This document shows positions 9,097 through 17,793 of a stretch of 64,000 nt of DNA, piece after piece. The stretch comes from Plantactinospora sp. BC1 (GTDB lineage Bacteria > Actinomycetota > Actinomycetes > Mycobacteriales > Micromonosporaceae). Numbering within the stretch: the stretch's first letter is position 1; every line of letters begins with the position of its first letter. The notes under the pieces are model-generated. The model was not told the origin of the DNA. It saw nothing but the letters and a program-made list of their open reading frames with translations, and ran no database searches. The stretch covers positions 2,170,001 to 2,234,000 of the forward strand of contig NZ_CP028158.1 in the NCBI RefSeq assembly GCF_003030345.1. The letters are read 5' to 3'. The position numbers and the translations under genes were made by a program.

Positions 9097-10209
9097 CTAG
9101 TCCAACACCACGCCGTCGTCGGGTACGCCCAGGTCCTGGATCCGGTAGTCGATCCCGTGCAGCGGCAGGTTCCGGACGAAGAAGACCCGCGACGGCAGCC
9201 CGCTGGACCGCCGGGCCCCCTGGGTGATCCCGGTACCGGTGAAGCAGAGCCAACTGATCCCCAGTACCTCCCGGATGAAGTAGTCCGGACCCCACGGGGT
9301 GTACCGGCGCTCCCGGGTGGTGCAGCTCGAATACCACGCCTGCTGGTCGTCGGAGTAGTAGTTGCGGGGCGGCAGCCCGAGCAGGGTGCGTTCCTCGTCG
9401 GTCGCCTCGAAGCACCCCGCCCGGGTCGGGTCGGAGAGGATCCGGAACGCCGCCTTCCAGGTCGCCGGCAGCAGGTCCATCTTGCGGCGGTTCAGCTCGC
9501 CCAACTCGATGGTGAGGGCCAACCAGGGACCGTTGGAGTTGTCGACCTGCTCGAAGGCGTCCCCGATCCAGAGGTTGGAGAGGATCTCCCGCAGGGTACG
9601 GTGCCGCTGCTCCTCGTAGTCGCCGACGAAGACGTACTTGCGGGTCTCCAGGCCGAGCCGTCCGGCCGGATCGAAGCCGTCCCGGGGTACCAGCCGGACA
9701 ACCCGCTCGACCGTCGTCCGCTCCTGGTAGCGGCGGAGCAGTTCGTCGGGCGGCAGCGCCAACCGATGCCGCAGGGTGCTGCGGAGCCGCTCGGCGACCT
9801 GCCGCAGGCCACCGGTGGCGGTGACCGGGACGGCCTGCTCGAACGGCATCCCGTGGGGCAGGTCGGCGGCTGTCGCCGTCTCGTCCAGCAGGATCGGCAC
9901 GACCAGGTGCCGGCCGTCCTCCGCGTGCGACGGTTCGACCGCCCCGGCCGGCCCCGCCCACTGCTGGTAGGCGCCGTCGCTGCCGCCCCGGACCAGCAGC
10001 AGGGTGACCGCCGCCCGGCGCCGCCCGGCGGGGAGCCGACCGTCCCGGTCAGCGCCGGTGGCGCCCAGCGACGGGTCGCCGGAGGGCAGGCTGCGGTGGT
10101 CGAGAAGGACCCGGAAGGGCGGACTGAGCAGGTCGTACAGTTCCTCCGCGGCGGCGCGGTCCGCAGGCGCGTACGCGATGAAGAAGTCCCAACGGTCCTC
10201 TTGGGTCAT
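9097..10209 (-). CDS. TIR-domain protein with unidentified C-terminal domain
   Basis: A 370-residue protein. Residues 6-150 look like a TIR fold: DFFIAYAPADRAAAEELYDLL, then VLLDHRSLPSGDPSL, a strand TLLLVRGG, and LVVPILLD. Bacterial TIR domains often cleave NAD+ or signal in antiphage defence. The expected Trp-Cys-x-x-Glu stretch reads YQQWAGPAGAVEP, so the catalytic Glu is displaced or missing. Residues 190-370 form a separate, Trp/Tyr-rich domain (WLALTIELGELN ... YFIREVLGISWLCF) that I do not recognise. ATG 10209 has AGGAG/AGGGAG upstream. It is divergent from the LURP-one-like gene, and no obvious partner sensor is adjacent. Confidence 0.7.
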   Translation of the reverse strand: MTQEDRWDFFIAYAPADRAAAEELYDLLSPPFRVLLDHRSLPSGDPSLGATGADRDGRLPAGRRRAAVTLLLVRGGSDGAYQQWAGPAGAVEPSHAEDGRHLVVPILLDETATAADLPHGMPFEQAVPVTATGGLRQVAERLRSTLRHRLALPPDELLRRYQERTTVERVVRLVPRDGFDPAGRLGLETRKYVFVGDYEEQRHRTLREILSNLWIGDAFEQVDNSNGPWLALTIELGELNRRKMDLLPATWKAAFRILSDPTRAGCFEATDEERTLLGLPPRNYYSDDQQAWYSSCTTRERRYTPWGPDYFIREVLGISWLCFTGTGITQGARRSSGLPSRVFFVRNLPLHGIDYRIQDLGVPDDGVVLD

Positions 10210-10558
10210 TCCCCTGCTCCCTCTCCTCGGCCTCGTCGCCGATCGGGATCGCACCGACGCCTCATCCAAGCAGTCCACCCGGCGTCCGTCGATGTGCACC
10301 ACCGGCACGTTGGTCGCCGGTCTGCCGACTTTCGCAGTCGGCCCGGAGCCGTTCGTCGGGATCGGTCCAGTACCCGGGCCGGTTCCGGCCGTTCGGCGGG
10401 GGTGGCGCGGTAGCCTGCTGACCGGGCGGCGGGATGTCGCCCCGCTGTGCCACACTCCGAGGCTGCGCCTGCACAGCAGGTGGCGATGACACCGGCCGCG
10501 CCACGCCGGAACCCCCAAAGAAACACGCCGGAACCCCCAAAGAAAAAGGAAACTGCCC
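10210..10558. other. 349-base divergent intergenic region
   Basis: It lies between the TIR gene and the LURP-one-like gene and must hold both promoters. The right end contains a perfect 22-bp tandem duplication (10502-10545) followed by AAAGGA, the ribosome-binding site of the gene at 10559. Nothing else is supported. Confidence 0.5.
10502..10545 (+). repeat. perfect 22-bp tandem duplication
   Basis: Two identical copies (10502-10523 and 10524-10545) beginning CACGCCGGAACCCCC and ending AAAGAAA. They sit immediately before the ribosome-binding site of the LURP-one-like gene, so they are in the 5' leader or core promoter and could alter its expression. Confidence 0.85.
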
Positions 10559-11137
10559 ATGCAGCTCGATGTGCTCCAGTCCCAGCGCCAGTTCCACATC
10601 CGGCAACGGATCCGGTTCATGGTGAACCAGTACGAGGTGCACGCGGTCAACCCGGACGGCTCCGAGGGTGAACTGCTGGCCTTCGCCCAGCAGAAGCGGC
10701 TCGCCTTCAAGGAGCAGGTGACGCTCTACGCGGACGACAGCAAGCAGCAGCCGGTGCTCGGCTTCAAGGCCCGTCAGGTGATGGACCTCGGCGCGACGTA
10801 CGACGTGACCGACGCCGCCGGTACTCCGATCGGCCTGTTCCGCAAGGACTTCAAGTCGTCGCTGCTGCGCTCCACCTGGCATGTCGAGCAGCCCGGTCTC
10901 GGACAGGCCACCGGTCAGGAGCGCAGCCTGCCGGTCGCGCTGCTGCGCCGGTTCGTCGACTCGCTCTCCTGGCTCCCCTACCACTTCGACTTCACCATCG
11001 GCGGCCAGCCCGCCTTCTCGGTGGTGAAGAAGTGGGGCCTGCGCGACCGGTACGTGGTCGACGTCCACCTGCCGCAGCTCGACCGCCGGCTGGTCATCGC
11101 GATGGCGGTCGGCCTGGACGCGTTGCAGAGCCGCTGA
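10559..11137 (+). CDS. LURP-one/tubby-like (phospholipid-scramblase-fold) protein
   Basis: A 192-residue soluble protein made almost wholly of beta-strands with the LURP-one-related pattern: RIRFMVNQYEVHAV, then GELLAFAQQKRLAFKEQVTLYAD, LGFKARQV, YDVTDAAGTPIGLFRKDFKSSLLRSTW, and a C-terminal LDALQSR helix. The family forms a 12-strand barrel around a hydrophobic helix and is linked to membranes, but its bacterial role is not established. AAAGGA precedes the ATG. It faces away from the TIR gene and precedes the envelope block. Confidence 0.75.
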   Translation: MQLDVLQSQRQFHIRQRIRFMVNQYEVHAVNPDGSEGELLAFAQQKRLAFKEQVTLYADDSKQQPVLGFKARQVMDLGATYDVTDAAGTPIGLFRKDFKSSLLRSTWHVEQPGLGQATGQERSLPVALLRRFVDSLSWLPYHFDFTIGGQPAFSVVKKWGLRDRYVVDVHLPQLDRRLVIAMAVGLDALQSR

Positions 11138-11409
11138 CCGGGGCGCCGACCGGGCCGGAGCGCCGGTGGGGCCGGCGTCGACGTACCGGCCCCACCGGAA
11201 CACGGCCCGACCCCGGGGGCGGGTCGGCGCCGGCCGGGACCGTCGCCGGCCGCCGGACCGGATCGCGGGAAACTCCGACCGGAATTGCTGGACGCTCGGA
11301 TCGGCCCTGGTCAGCGACGTACGGGCGGCGGGGCGGCCTCCGGCACCGGGGCGGAACGGCACCGCCGGACGGGTACCCGGCTGGCGCGGTACCCCGTGCA
11401 GGGGGCAGC

Positions 11410-12693
11410 ATGGCTGGCGTGTCTCAGCCTCCACAACTTGCCGCCGTGCAGGGCCGCGCCCGGGCGCTCCGCGACGGCGGTGACGATCTGGGTGCCCGAC
11501 GGCTGCTCGCACAGGCACTCGACGCGGCCCGGCCGGCGTACGGCAAGGACCATCCGGAGGTGCTCGGCACCGTCGGGCTGCTGGCACGGTGGCACCGCGA
11601 GGCCGACGACCCGGCGGCGGCTCGGCGGCTGCTCGAAGAGGCGATCGTCGACGGTCAGCGCCGGTGGGGTGACGCCGATCCGCTGATGCTGTCGCTCACC
11701 TTCGAACTCGGCGCCGTCGCCGAGGAGTTGGGCAACCGGCACGAGGCGCGGCGCAACTTCGGCCGGATCGCCTCGCTGGGGCCGGGTGTGCTCGGGGAGG
11801 ACCACTGGCAGGTCCGGGCCGCCCGGGACTACCTCGGCGAGCCGCCCGGCGGCGCCGCACCGGATCAGGTCGGGCCGCTCTCGGCACCGCCCGCACCGCT
11901 CTCGGCACCACCGGCACCACTGTCGGCACCACCGGCACCGCTGTCGGCACCGCCGGCCGGGCCGCCGCTGGTCTCGGCGCCACCCGCCGCGCCGCTCTCC
12001 GCACCGCCGGCCCGACCGGCCGGGGACGGGCTGTTCCGCTCGGCCGCCACCGCACCGGGGTACCTGCCGGCCACCGAGCCGGTACCGGCCCGTCCGGCGG
12101 AGGCGCAGACCTCGCCGTACGCCCCGGGCGCCGCCGAGCAGGCGTCGTCGACGTACCCGCCGTACTCGGCGCAGTCGGTCGCGCAGCTCGAGTCGTACCC
12201 GGTGATCGCACCGACCCCGACCCCCGTGGCGCCGGCGCCGGCCCCCGAGCCGAGCCGGGGCCGCGGCTCGACGGTGGCCGCCGCGGTCGCCGCCGCCGCG
12301 GCGGTGGTCGCCGCGATCGTGGTGGTGGTCGCGGTGCTGGTGGACAAGAGCGGGTCGACGGAGCAGGGGCCGACCGACGAGCGCGGTGAGCCGGTCGTCG
12401 CCGGTGAGCCGCCGACCGACGTGAAGCTGGTCGACGAGGGCTCGGCGATCACCATCAGCTGGACCGATCCGAGCGGCGGGACGGTGCCGTTCGTCGTCGC
12501 GGGCGGCCGGGCGGGCCAGCCGACCAAGCCGATGACTACGGTCGGTGCCGGCGAGACCACGTTCAAGGTGAACGCGTTGAACTCCAAGCTCGATTACTGC
12601 TTCTCGGTGCTCGCCGTCTATTCGACCAACGAATTCGCCCCGTCGGATCTTGTCTGTACGAAGCGGGACGGCGCCGGGGCGACACCACGCTGA
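11410..12693 (+). CDS. tetratricopeptide / Pro-rich / single-pass membrane protein with C-terminal FN3-like domain
   Basis: A 427-residue protein. Residues 5-135 are helical repeats of TPR type (ARALRDGGDDLGARRLLAQAL; HPEVLGTVGLLARW). Residues about 150-290 are a Pro/Ala-rich linker with four PLSAPPA repeats. A transmembrane helix lies at about 291-320 (AAVAAAAAVVAAIVVVVAVL). The last 90 residues look like a fibronectin type III domain with two Cys. This suggests cytoplasmic repeats, one membrane span and an external FN3 domain. ATG 11410 follows GGGGGCAGC, a weak ribosome-binding site. It directly precedes the FN3-MoxR-DUF58-transglutaminase run and probably belongs to that envelope function. 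Confidence 0.7.
   Translation: MAGVSQPPQLAAVQGRARALRDGGDDLGARRLLAQALDAARPAYGKDHPEVLGTVGLLARWHREADDPAAARRLLEEAIVDGQRRWGDADPLMLSLTFELGAVAEELGNRHEARRNFGRIASLGPGVLGEDHWQVRAARDYLGEPPGGAAPDQVGPLSAPPAPLSAPPAPLSAPPAPLSAPPAGPPLVSAPPAAPLSAPPARPAGDGLFRSAATAPGYLPATEPVPARPAEAQTSPYAPGAAEQASSTYPPYSAQSVAQLESYPVIAPTPTPVAPAPAPEPSRGRGSTVAAAVAAAAAVVAAIVVVVAVLVDKSGSTEQGPTDERGEPVVAGEPPTDVKLVDEGSAITISWTDPSGGTVPFVVAGGRAGQPTKPMTTVGAGETTFKVNALNSKLDYCFSVLAVYSTNEFAPSDLVCTKRDGAGATPR
11875..11958 (+). repeat. four 21-bp tandem repeats encoding PLSAPPA
   Basis: The units at 11875, 11896, 11917 and 11938 differ by a few bases only and encode a Pro/Ala heptapeptide linker between the helical repeats and the membrane helix. 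Copy number is likely variable by slippage. Confidence 0.85.
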
Positions 12694-12907
12694 TCACAAT
12701 TCGACAACCGTTCCCACCGCACTGACCTGCGGAAACGGTGATGGCCACCCGGGCTTATCCACAATTCACGCCCCGTCTGTCCACAACGGCACGTTGCGGG
12801 TACCCGCAGCCAAAGCCTCGGGCCCTATGATGGCACGCGGTTTCGGGAAAGATTCGCTGACGACGGCGGTCGGACACGACCGCCCACGGGTGGGGAGGCG
12901 GCCGGCT

Positions 12908-15580
12908 GTGGTCACCACAGGCAACGGCTTGACAGGCAGTGACGGGATCGGCGGGGTCGACCCCGCCGGTGTGGCGCCGGACGCGCCGCCGGCCCGTCGC
13001 CGGTCCCGGCTCCGGGGTGGACTGGTCACCATCGCCACCGTGGCGGCGCTGGCCGCCGCGATGGGTCTGACCGTGCTCGGCCTCGGCGCTGCCGACAACG
13101 CCGTGGCCAGCTACGACGCCAGTTCCTGGCTGTGGAGCATGACCAAGAGCGAGATGGCCCGGGTCAACGGGGTGACCGGTCGGGTCGACACCCGGGTGCA
13201 GATCCCGCAGGGCCGCAACCACGAGATGCAGGTCGTGCAGACCGACCGGCTGCTGATCCTGCGCGACCTGAACACCGGCCAGATCAGCTCGCTCGACCTC
13301 GCCACGCTACAGATCATGGCGACCACCAAGACGACCGCAGGGCTCGGGGTCAACGTGGCCCTGCACGAGGACGCGGCGTTCGTCGTCGACGCCGTGCAGG
13401 GAATCGTGCGCCAGCTCGACCCCCGGACGCTGACCCCGGTGGGCGAGCAGATCAACTATCCGCCGGGCATCACCGGCGGCCAGTTCGACGGGACGGGGCG
13501 GCTCTGGGTCGCCGTGCCGAGCGAGGGAACCGTCTCCGCCATCACCGCCGCCAAACTTCCGGAGTCCGACAGCGGCGGCGCGGGCGGCAGCGTCAACCCG
13601 GAGCAGATCTTCAGCGAGGCGGTCGCCGACCCGAGCCACGACCTCAAGCTCTCCACCCTGGACGACGGCGTGGCGGTGCTGGACCGGACCACCAGCACGC
13701 TCACCACGCTGCGCGGCAAGGACAAGCGTCCGATCAAACTGCCGCTCACCGGCCCGGGTGACCTGCCGCCGCGGACCACCGGCCTCCGGGTGCCGGTGAC
13801 CGTGCTCGACGACCGCAACATCGTGGTGGCCGACAACGGCGCCGTCGGGCAGCAGTTCAGGGTGCCGGGTGCCGGCACCAAGCTCAACCCCGCCGTCGCC
13901 TGGGCGGACCGGTTCTACTGCGCCGACGACGACACCGGGACGGTCTACTCCTTCGACGCCGGCGGGAAGCTGCTGGAGAAGATCGAGATCCCGGGTGCCA
14001 ACGGCCCGCTGGAGCTGGAGGTCCGGGAGAACCACCTCTTCATCAACGCGCCGAACTCGGCCGTCGCCCGGGTCATCGACGACCAGCACCGGGTCAAGGA
14101 CGTCAACAAGTACGCCAACGACATCCTCGGTGGGGACCCGCCGCCGAACCCGCCGCCGCCTCCGCCGCCGCCGAAGCCGGTGATCAGCAAGCCGAGCGCC
14201 CCGAAGTCGGTGACCGCCGCCGCCGGCAACGCCCAGGCCCGGGTGAGCTGGCGACCGGCCGCCGCCAACGGTGCCGCCATCACCCGCTACGTGGTGCAGG
14301 GCGCCGGCCGGACCTTCGAGGTGGGCGCCAACCAGCGCTCGCTGGAGGTGACCGGCCTGACCAACGGCGAGACCTACCAGTTCGCGGTGCACGCGGTGAA
14401 CGCCAAGGGCGCCGGACCGGCGAAGAAGAGCAACCCGGTCGTGCCGACCTCCGAGGTGCCGGATCCACCGGCCAGCGTCACCGCCGAGGAACGCCCGGAC
14501 GGCACCGTGCTGGTCAGGTGGGCGGCCGCCAACGGCCAGGGCTACAAAATCAAGAAGTACGCCGTGACCGCGATCTCGGCCGGCGCCAACGCACCCGTCG
14601 GCGAGTCGACCAAGACCGAGCTGGTGATCCCGGCCGGCGAACTCGACTACGGCAACCAGTACGCCTTCACCGTCGTATCGATCAACGAGAAGGGCGCCGG
14701 TTCGGCCGCCTCGCCGGCCAGCAACAGCGTCGTACCGTTCAGCACCCCGGCGGCGCCGGTCAACCTCCAGGCGAAGACGGTCGCCGGCTCGCGCGGCACC
14801 GTCTCGATGACCTGGAGCCCGCCGGCCGACAACGGCCGCCCGATCACGAAATACGTGGTCGAGGCGGGCGGCAAGAAGAGCGAGGTGACCGACACCCAGG
14901 CCACCGTGGGAGAACTGGGTGACGGGGCGAACGTCACCGTCCGGGTGCAGGCGGTCAACGAGGCCGGGGCCGGCGCCGCCGCCACCGACACCGCCAGGAC
15001 GGTCGCGGCGCCCCGGGTCACCATCACCGGCACCAGCGCGGACGCCACCTCGGTCACGGTCAACTTCACCGTGGACGACGGCGGCGGCCAGGCGGCCTGC
15101 TCGGTGACCCCGGCCGGGCGGGCCAAGGTCAACGGCAACTGCTCCAGCATCCGGGTCACCGGGCTGACCCCGGGGACCGACTACAGCTTCACGGTGACCG
15201 CGACCAACGCGGCCGGACCCGGCACCGACAAGGTCGACAAGGCGACCGCCGCCGTCTACGGCATCGCCACCTGCAAGAACGGCTCCTCCGGCGAGCAGCG
15301 GACGTACTGCAACTCCGACGGTCCGGGCCGCAACGGCAACGAGATCTTCTCGGTGACCCAGCAGGACGACGACCGCCAGGTCGGCTGGGCGAAGCCCGGC
15401 ACCCGGATCAAGGCGCTCTGCAAGAAGTCCGGTGAGGAGGTCTACGCCTACGTCTACAACGACGACAAGCGCAGCACCTGGTGGGTCCGGATCGAGTGGA
15501 ACGGCGGTAAGCCGTACATCCCGTTCGCCTGGCTCAACCTCGAGGGGGGCGACAATATCAACGTCCTGCCGACCTGCTGA
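12908..15580 (+). CDS. membrane-anchored fibronectin type III protein with N-terminal propeller-like region
   Basis: About 890 residues. A basic segment precedes a membrane helix at about residues 40-62. Residues 70-400 contain beta-propeller-like repeats (LWSMTKSEMARVNGVTGRVDT ... GRLWVAVPSEGTVSAI). A Pro-rich linker (DPPPNPPPPPPPP) follows, then four FN3 domains at about 425-780, and a C-terminal Cys-containing domain (WWVRIEWNGG). Most of it should be outside the cell. The GTG start at 12908 is favoured by GGGGAGG 9 bases upstream; ATGs at 12827/12830 are alternatives. It is the first gene of the run FN3-moxR-DUF58-transglutaminase, an arrangement common in Actinobacteria. Confidence 0.8.
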   Translation: MVTTGNGLTGSDGIGGVDPAGVAPDAPPARRRSRLRGGLVTIATVAALAAAMGLTVLGLGAADNAVASYDASSWLWSMTKSEMARVNGVTGRVDTRVQIPQGRNHEMQVVQTDRLLILRDLNTGQISSLDLATLQIMATTKTTAGLGVNVALHEDAAFVVDAVQGIVRQLDPRTLTPVGEQINYPPGITGGQFDGTGRLWVAVPSEGTVSAITAAKLPESDSGGAGGSVNPEQIFSEAVADPSHDLKLSTLDDGVAVLDRTTSTLTTLRGKDKRPIKLPLTGPGDLPPRTTGLRVPVTVLDDRNIVVADNGAVGQQFRVPGAGTKLNPAVAWADRFYCADDDTGTVYSFDAGGKLLEKIEIPGANGPLELEVRENHLFINAPNSAVARVIDDQHRVKDVNKYANDILGGDPPPNPPPPPPPPKPVISKPSAPKSVTAAAGNAQARVSWRPAAANGAAITRYVVQGAGRTFEVGANQRSLEVTGLTNGETYQFAVHAVNAKGAGPAKKSNPVVPTSEVPDPPASVTAEERPDGTVLVRWAAANGQGYKIKKYAVTAISAGANAPVGESTKTELVIPAGELDYGNQYAFTVVSINEKGAGSAASPASNSVVPFSTPAAPVNLQAKTVAGSRGTVSMTWSPPADNGRPITKYVVEAGGKKSEVTDTQATVGELGDGANVTVRVQAVNEAGAGAAATDTARTVAAPRVTITGTSADATSVTVNFTVDDGGGQAACSVTPAGRAKVNGNCSSIRVTGLTPGTDYSFTVTATNAAGPGTDKVDKATAAVYGIATCKNGSSGEQRTYCNSDGPGRNGNEIFSVTQQDDDRQVGWAKPGTRIKALCKKSGEEVYAYVYNDDKRSTWWVRIEWNGGKPYIPFAWLNLEGGDNINVLPTC

Positions 15581-15632
15581 CCGAGTCGCCCGGTAACAGG
15601 GAGCACCTCCGGTAACAAGGAGCACCACGACC

Positions 15633-16628
15633 GTGAACAACCACGAGCCGCTTACCCCGCACCACGTGCAGGGCTTCGCCAACCTGGCCGCCCGGATAGC
15701 CGACAACATCAGCTCGGTGGTGCTGGGTAAGCCGCACGTGGTCCGGCTGGCGCTCACCGCGCTCTTCGCCCAGGGGCACGTCCTGCTGGAGGACGTGCCC
15801 GGGGTGGGCAAGACCACCCTGGCCCGGGCGATCGCGGCGACGGTGCACGGCCAGTGGCGGCGCATCCAGTTCACCCCGGACCTGCTCCCCGCCGACGTCT
15901 CCGGGGTGACCATCTTCAACCAGGCGAGCCGGGGATTCGAGTTCCACCCCGGCCCGGTCTTCGCCAACATCGTCATCGCCGACGAGATCAACCGGGCCTC
16001 CCCGAAGACCCAGTCGGCGCTGCTGGAGGTGATGGAGGAGCGCAACGTCACGGTGGACGGCGTTCGGCACCCGGTCCCCCGGCCGTTCCTGGTGGTCGCC
16101 ACCCAGAACCCGGTCGAGATGGACGGCACCTACCGGCTGCCCGAGGCACAGCTCGACCGGTTCCTGGTGAAACTCTCCGTCGGCTATCCCGACGAGGCCG
16201 TCGAGATCGAGGTGCTCCGGGGCGCCCCGATGCGCTCCCCGGAGGCGCTGGAGCCGGTCACCGACACCGCCACCGTCGGGGAGATGGTCCGGATGGCCCA
16301 GCGGGTGCACATCGCCGACCCGCTCTACGCGTACGCGGTCAGGCTGGCCGCGGCGACCCGCAACCACCCGCAGGTCCGGGTCGGGGTCAGCCCCCGGGGC
16401 GTGATCGCGCTGACCCGGGCCGCCTGCGCGTACGCCCTGATCGACGCACGCGGCTGGATCCTCCCCGAGGACCTCAAGACCCTCGCCGAGCCGGTCTTCG
16501 CGCACCGGATCCTGCTCTCCCCCGACGCCCAGGTCCGGGGCGTCACCGCGACCGAGGTGCTGCGCGAGGCGATCGCGTCGGTGCCGGTGCCGCTCCCCTC
16601 GGGGCAGCTCGCCTCGGCCGGCACCTGA
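15633..16628 (+). CDS. MoxR-family AAA+ ATPase
   Basis: A 331-residue MoxR-type AAA+ chaperone ATPase. Walker A is PGVGKTT (56-62), Walker B is IVIADEINRA (about 110-119), and sensor 1 is VVATQNPVE; the C-terminal lid contains GVSPRGVIALTRAA. MoxR proteins act with VWA or DUF58 proteins in metal insertion or envelope remodelling. The GTG start has AAGGAG 10 bases upstream. Downstream DUF58 and transglutaminase-fold genes are 10 bases away and overlapping, respectively, so this is one operon. An imperfect repeat of GGTAACA-GGAGCACC lies before the start, duplicating the ribosome-binding site. Confidence 0.93.
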   Translation: MNNHEPLTPHHVQGFANLAARIADNISSVVLGKPHVVRLALTALFAQGHVLLEDVPGVGKTTLARAIAATVHGQWRRIQFTPDLLPADVSGVTIFNQASRGFEFHPGPVFANIVIADEINRASPKTQSALLEVMEERNVTVDGVRHPVPRPFLVVATQNPVEMDGTYRLPEAQLDRFLVKLSVGYPDEAVEIEVLRGAPMRSPEALEPVTDTATVGEMVRMAQRVHIADPLYAYAVRLAAATRNHPQVRVGVSPRGVIALTRAACAYALIDARGWILPEDLKTLAEPVFAHRILLSPDAQVRGVTATEVLREAIASVPVPLPSGQLASAGT

Positions 16629-16638
16629 TCCCGGCGCC

Positions 16639-17793
16639 ATGACGGTCACCTCGCGCGGCATCGGCCTCCTCGTCGGCGCCGCCATCCTCCTCGTCGCCGG
16701 TTTCCGGTTCGGCTATCCCGAACTCGCCCTGCTCGGCACCACCGCCGCCATCGCGGTCGGCTGCGCCGCCGGCAACGCCAGCTGGCGGCCCCGGCTCGAC
16801 GTCACCCGGGTCGCCGACCCGGACCGGGTGGGCCGGGGCGAGCCGGCCACCATGACCCTGACGGTGCGCAACAGCGCCCGGCTCCGCTCGGCCAACCTGA
16901 TCGCCGAGGACCGCTGCGGCAACCGGGCGGTGCCGGTGCCGCTGCTCCGGCTGCGTCCCGGCCGGGACACCACGGTCAGCTATCCGGTCCCGACCACCCG
17001 GCGCGGGGTGATCGCCGTCGGTCCGCTGCGGGTCACCGGGCGGGACGCGCTCGGGCTGATCACCGTCGCCCGCTCGCACGGCGAGACCGCCCAGGTCTGG
17101 GTGCATCCCCGGATCCACCCGCTGGCGGCGGTGCCGGCCGGGATCGCCCGGAGCATGGACGGGCGGATCGACAAGGTACCGCAGGGGTCGATCACCTTCG
17201 ACTCGCTCCGGGAGTACGTCGTCGGCGACGAACTGCGCCGGGTGCACTGGCGGAGCAGCGCCAAGGTCGGCGAGTTGATGGTCAAGGAGCAGCTGGACAC
17301 CAGCCTGCCCCGGATCGTCGTACTGCTGGACAACCGGGCCGGCGCCCATCCGGAGCGGGTCGACGGGATCGCCGAGACCTTCGAGTCGGCCTGCGAGACG
17401 GCCGCCTCGGTGGTGGTCGCCGCCCGCCGGGAGGACCTGCCGGTGACGCTGCTGCTGGTGGCCGACGCCGACGGCTCCGGGGAGTTCCTGGACCGGCTCG
17501 CCGCCGCCGACCTGGTGCCGGGGCCGCAGGGCACCGAGGGTGACCCGCTGCGCACCACGACGCTGCGGCTGCGGCAGGAGAAGCTCGGCGACACCCTGGT
17601 CTTCCTCACCGGTCCGGGCGCCGCCGCCGACCTCGGCTACGTCGGCGCGCTCCGCCCCGCGTACCCGTCGGTGGTGGCCGGGGTGTTCGGAGCCGGCGGG
17701 CAGATCCCGGCAGGCAGCGCCGGACTGGTCGTGATCGACGCGGCCGACGGGGCGGAGTTCGCGGCCGAGTGGGACGGGGTCCGCCGGTGGTGA
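16639..17793 (+). CDS. DUF58 domain membrane protein
   Basis: A 384-residue protein with two N-terminal membrane helices (residues 6-45) and a beta-rich region. The DUF58 signature near residues 190-215 reads FDSLREYVVGDELRRVHWRS; a VWA-like fold follows (IVVLLDNRAG). DUF58 proteins pair with MoxR ATPases. ATG 16639 is 10 bases after the MoxR stop, and its TGA overlaps the next GTG (GTGA), so all three products should be made in step. Confidence 0.9.
   Translation: MTVTSRGIGLLVGAAILLVAGFRFGYPELALLGTTAAIAVGCAAGNASWRPRLDVTRVADPDRVGRGEPATMTLTVRNSARLRSANLIAEDRCGNRAVPVPLLRLRPGRDTTVSYPVPTTRRGVIAVGPLRVTGRDALGLITVARSHGETAQVWVHPRIHPLAAVPAGIARSMDGRIDKVPQGSITFDSLREYVVGDELRRVHWRSSAKVGELMVKEQLDTSLPRIVVLLDNRAGAHPERVDGIAETFESACETAASVVVAARREDLPVTLLLVADADGSGEFLDRLAAADLVPGPQGTEGDPLRTTTLRLRQEKLGDTLVFLTGPGAAADLGYVGALRPAYPSVVAGVFGAGGQIPAGSAGLVVIDAADGAEFAAEWDGVRRW

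Noticed and set aside
13307-16129. A 940-codon open frame on the minus strand opposite the FN3 and MoxR genes
   Set aside because: It is the antisense shadow of GC3-rich genes: low-complexity Val/Gly/Arg/Asp composition, no family motifs, and it crosses two well-supported genes.
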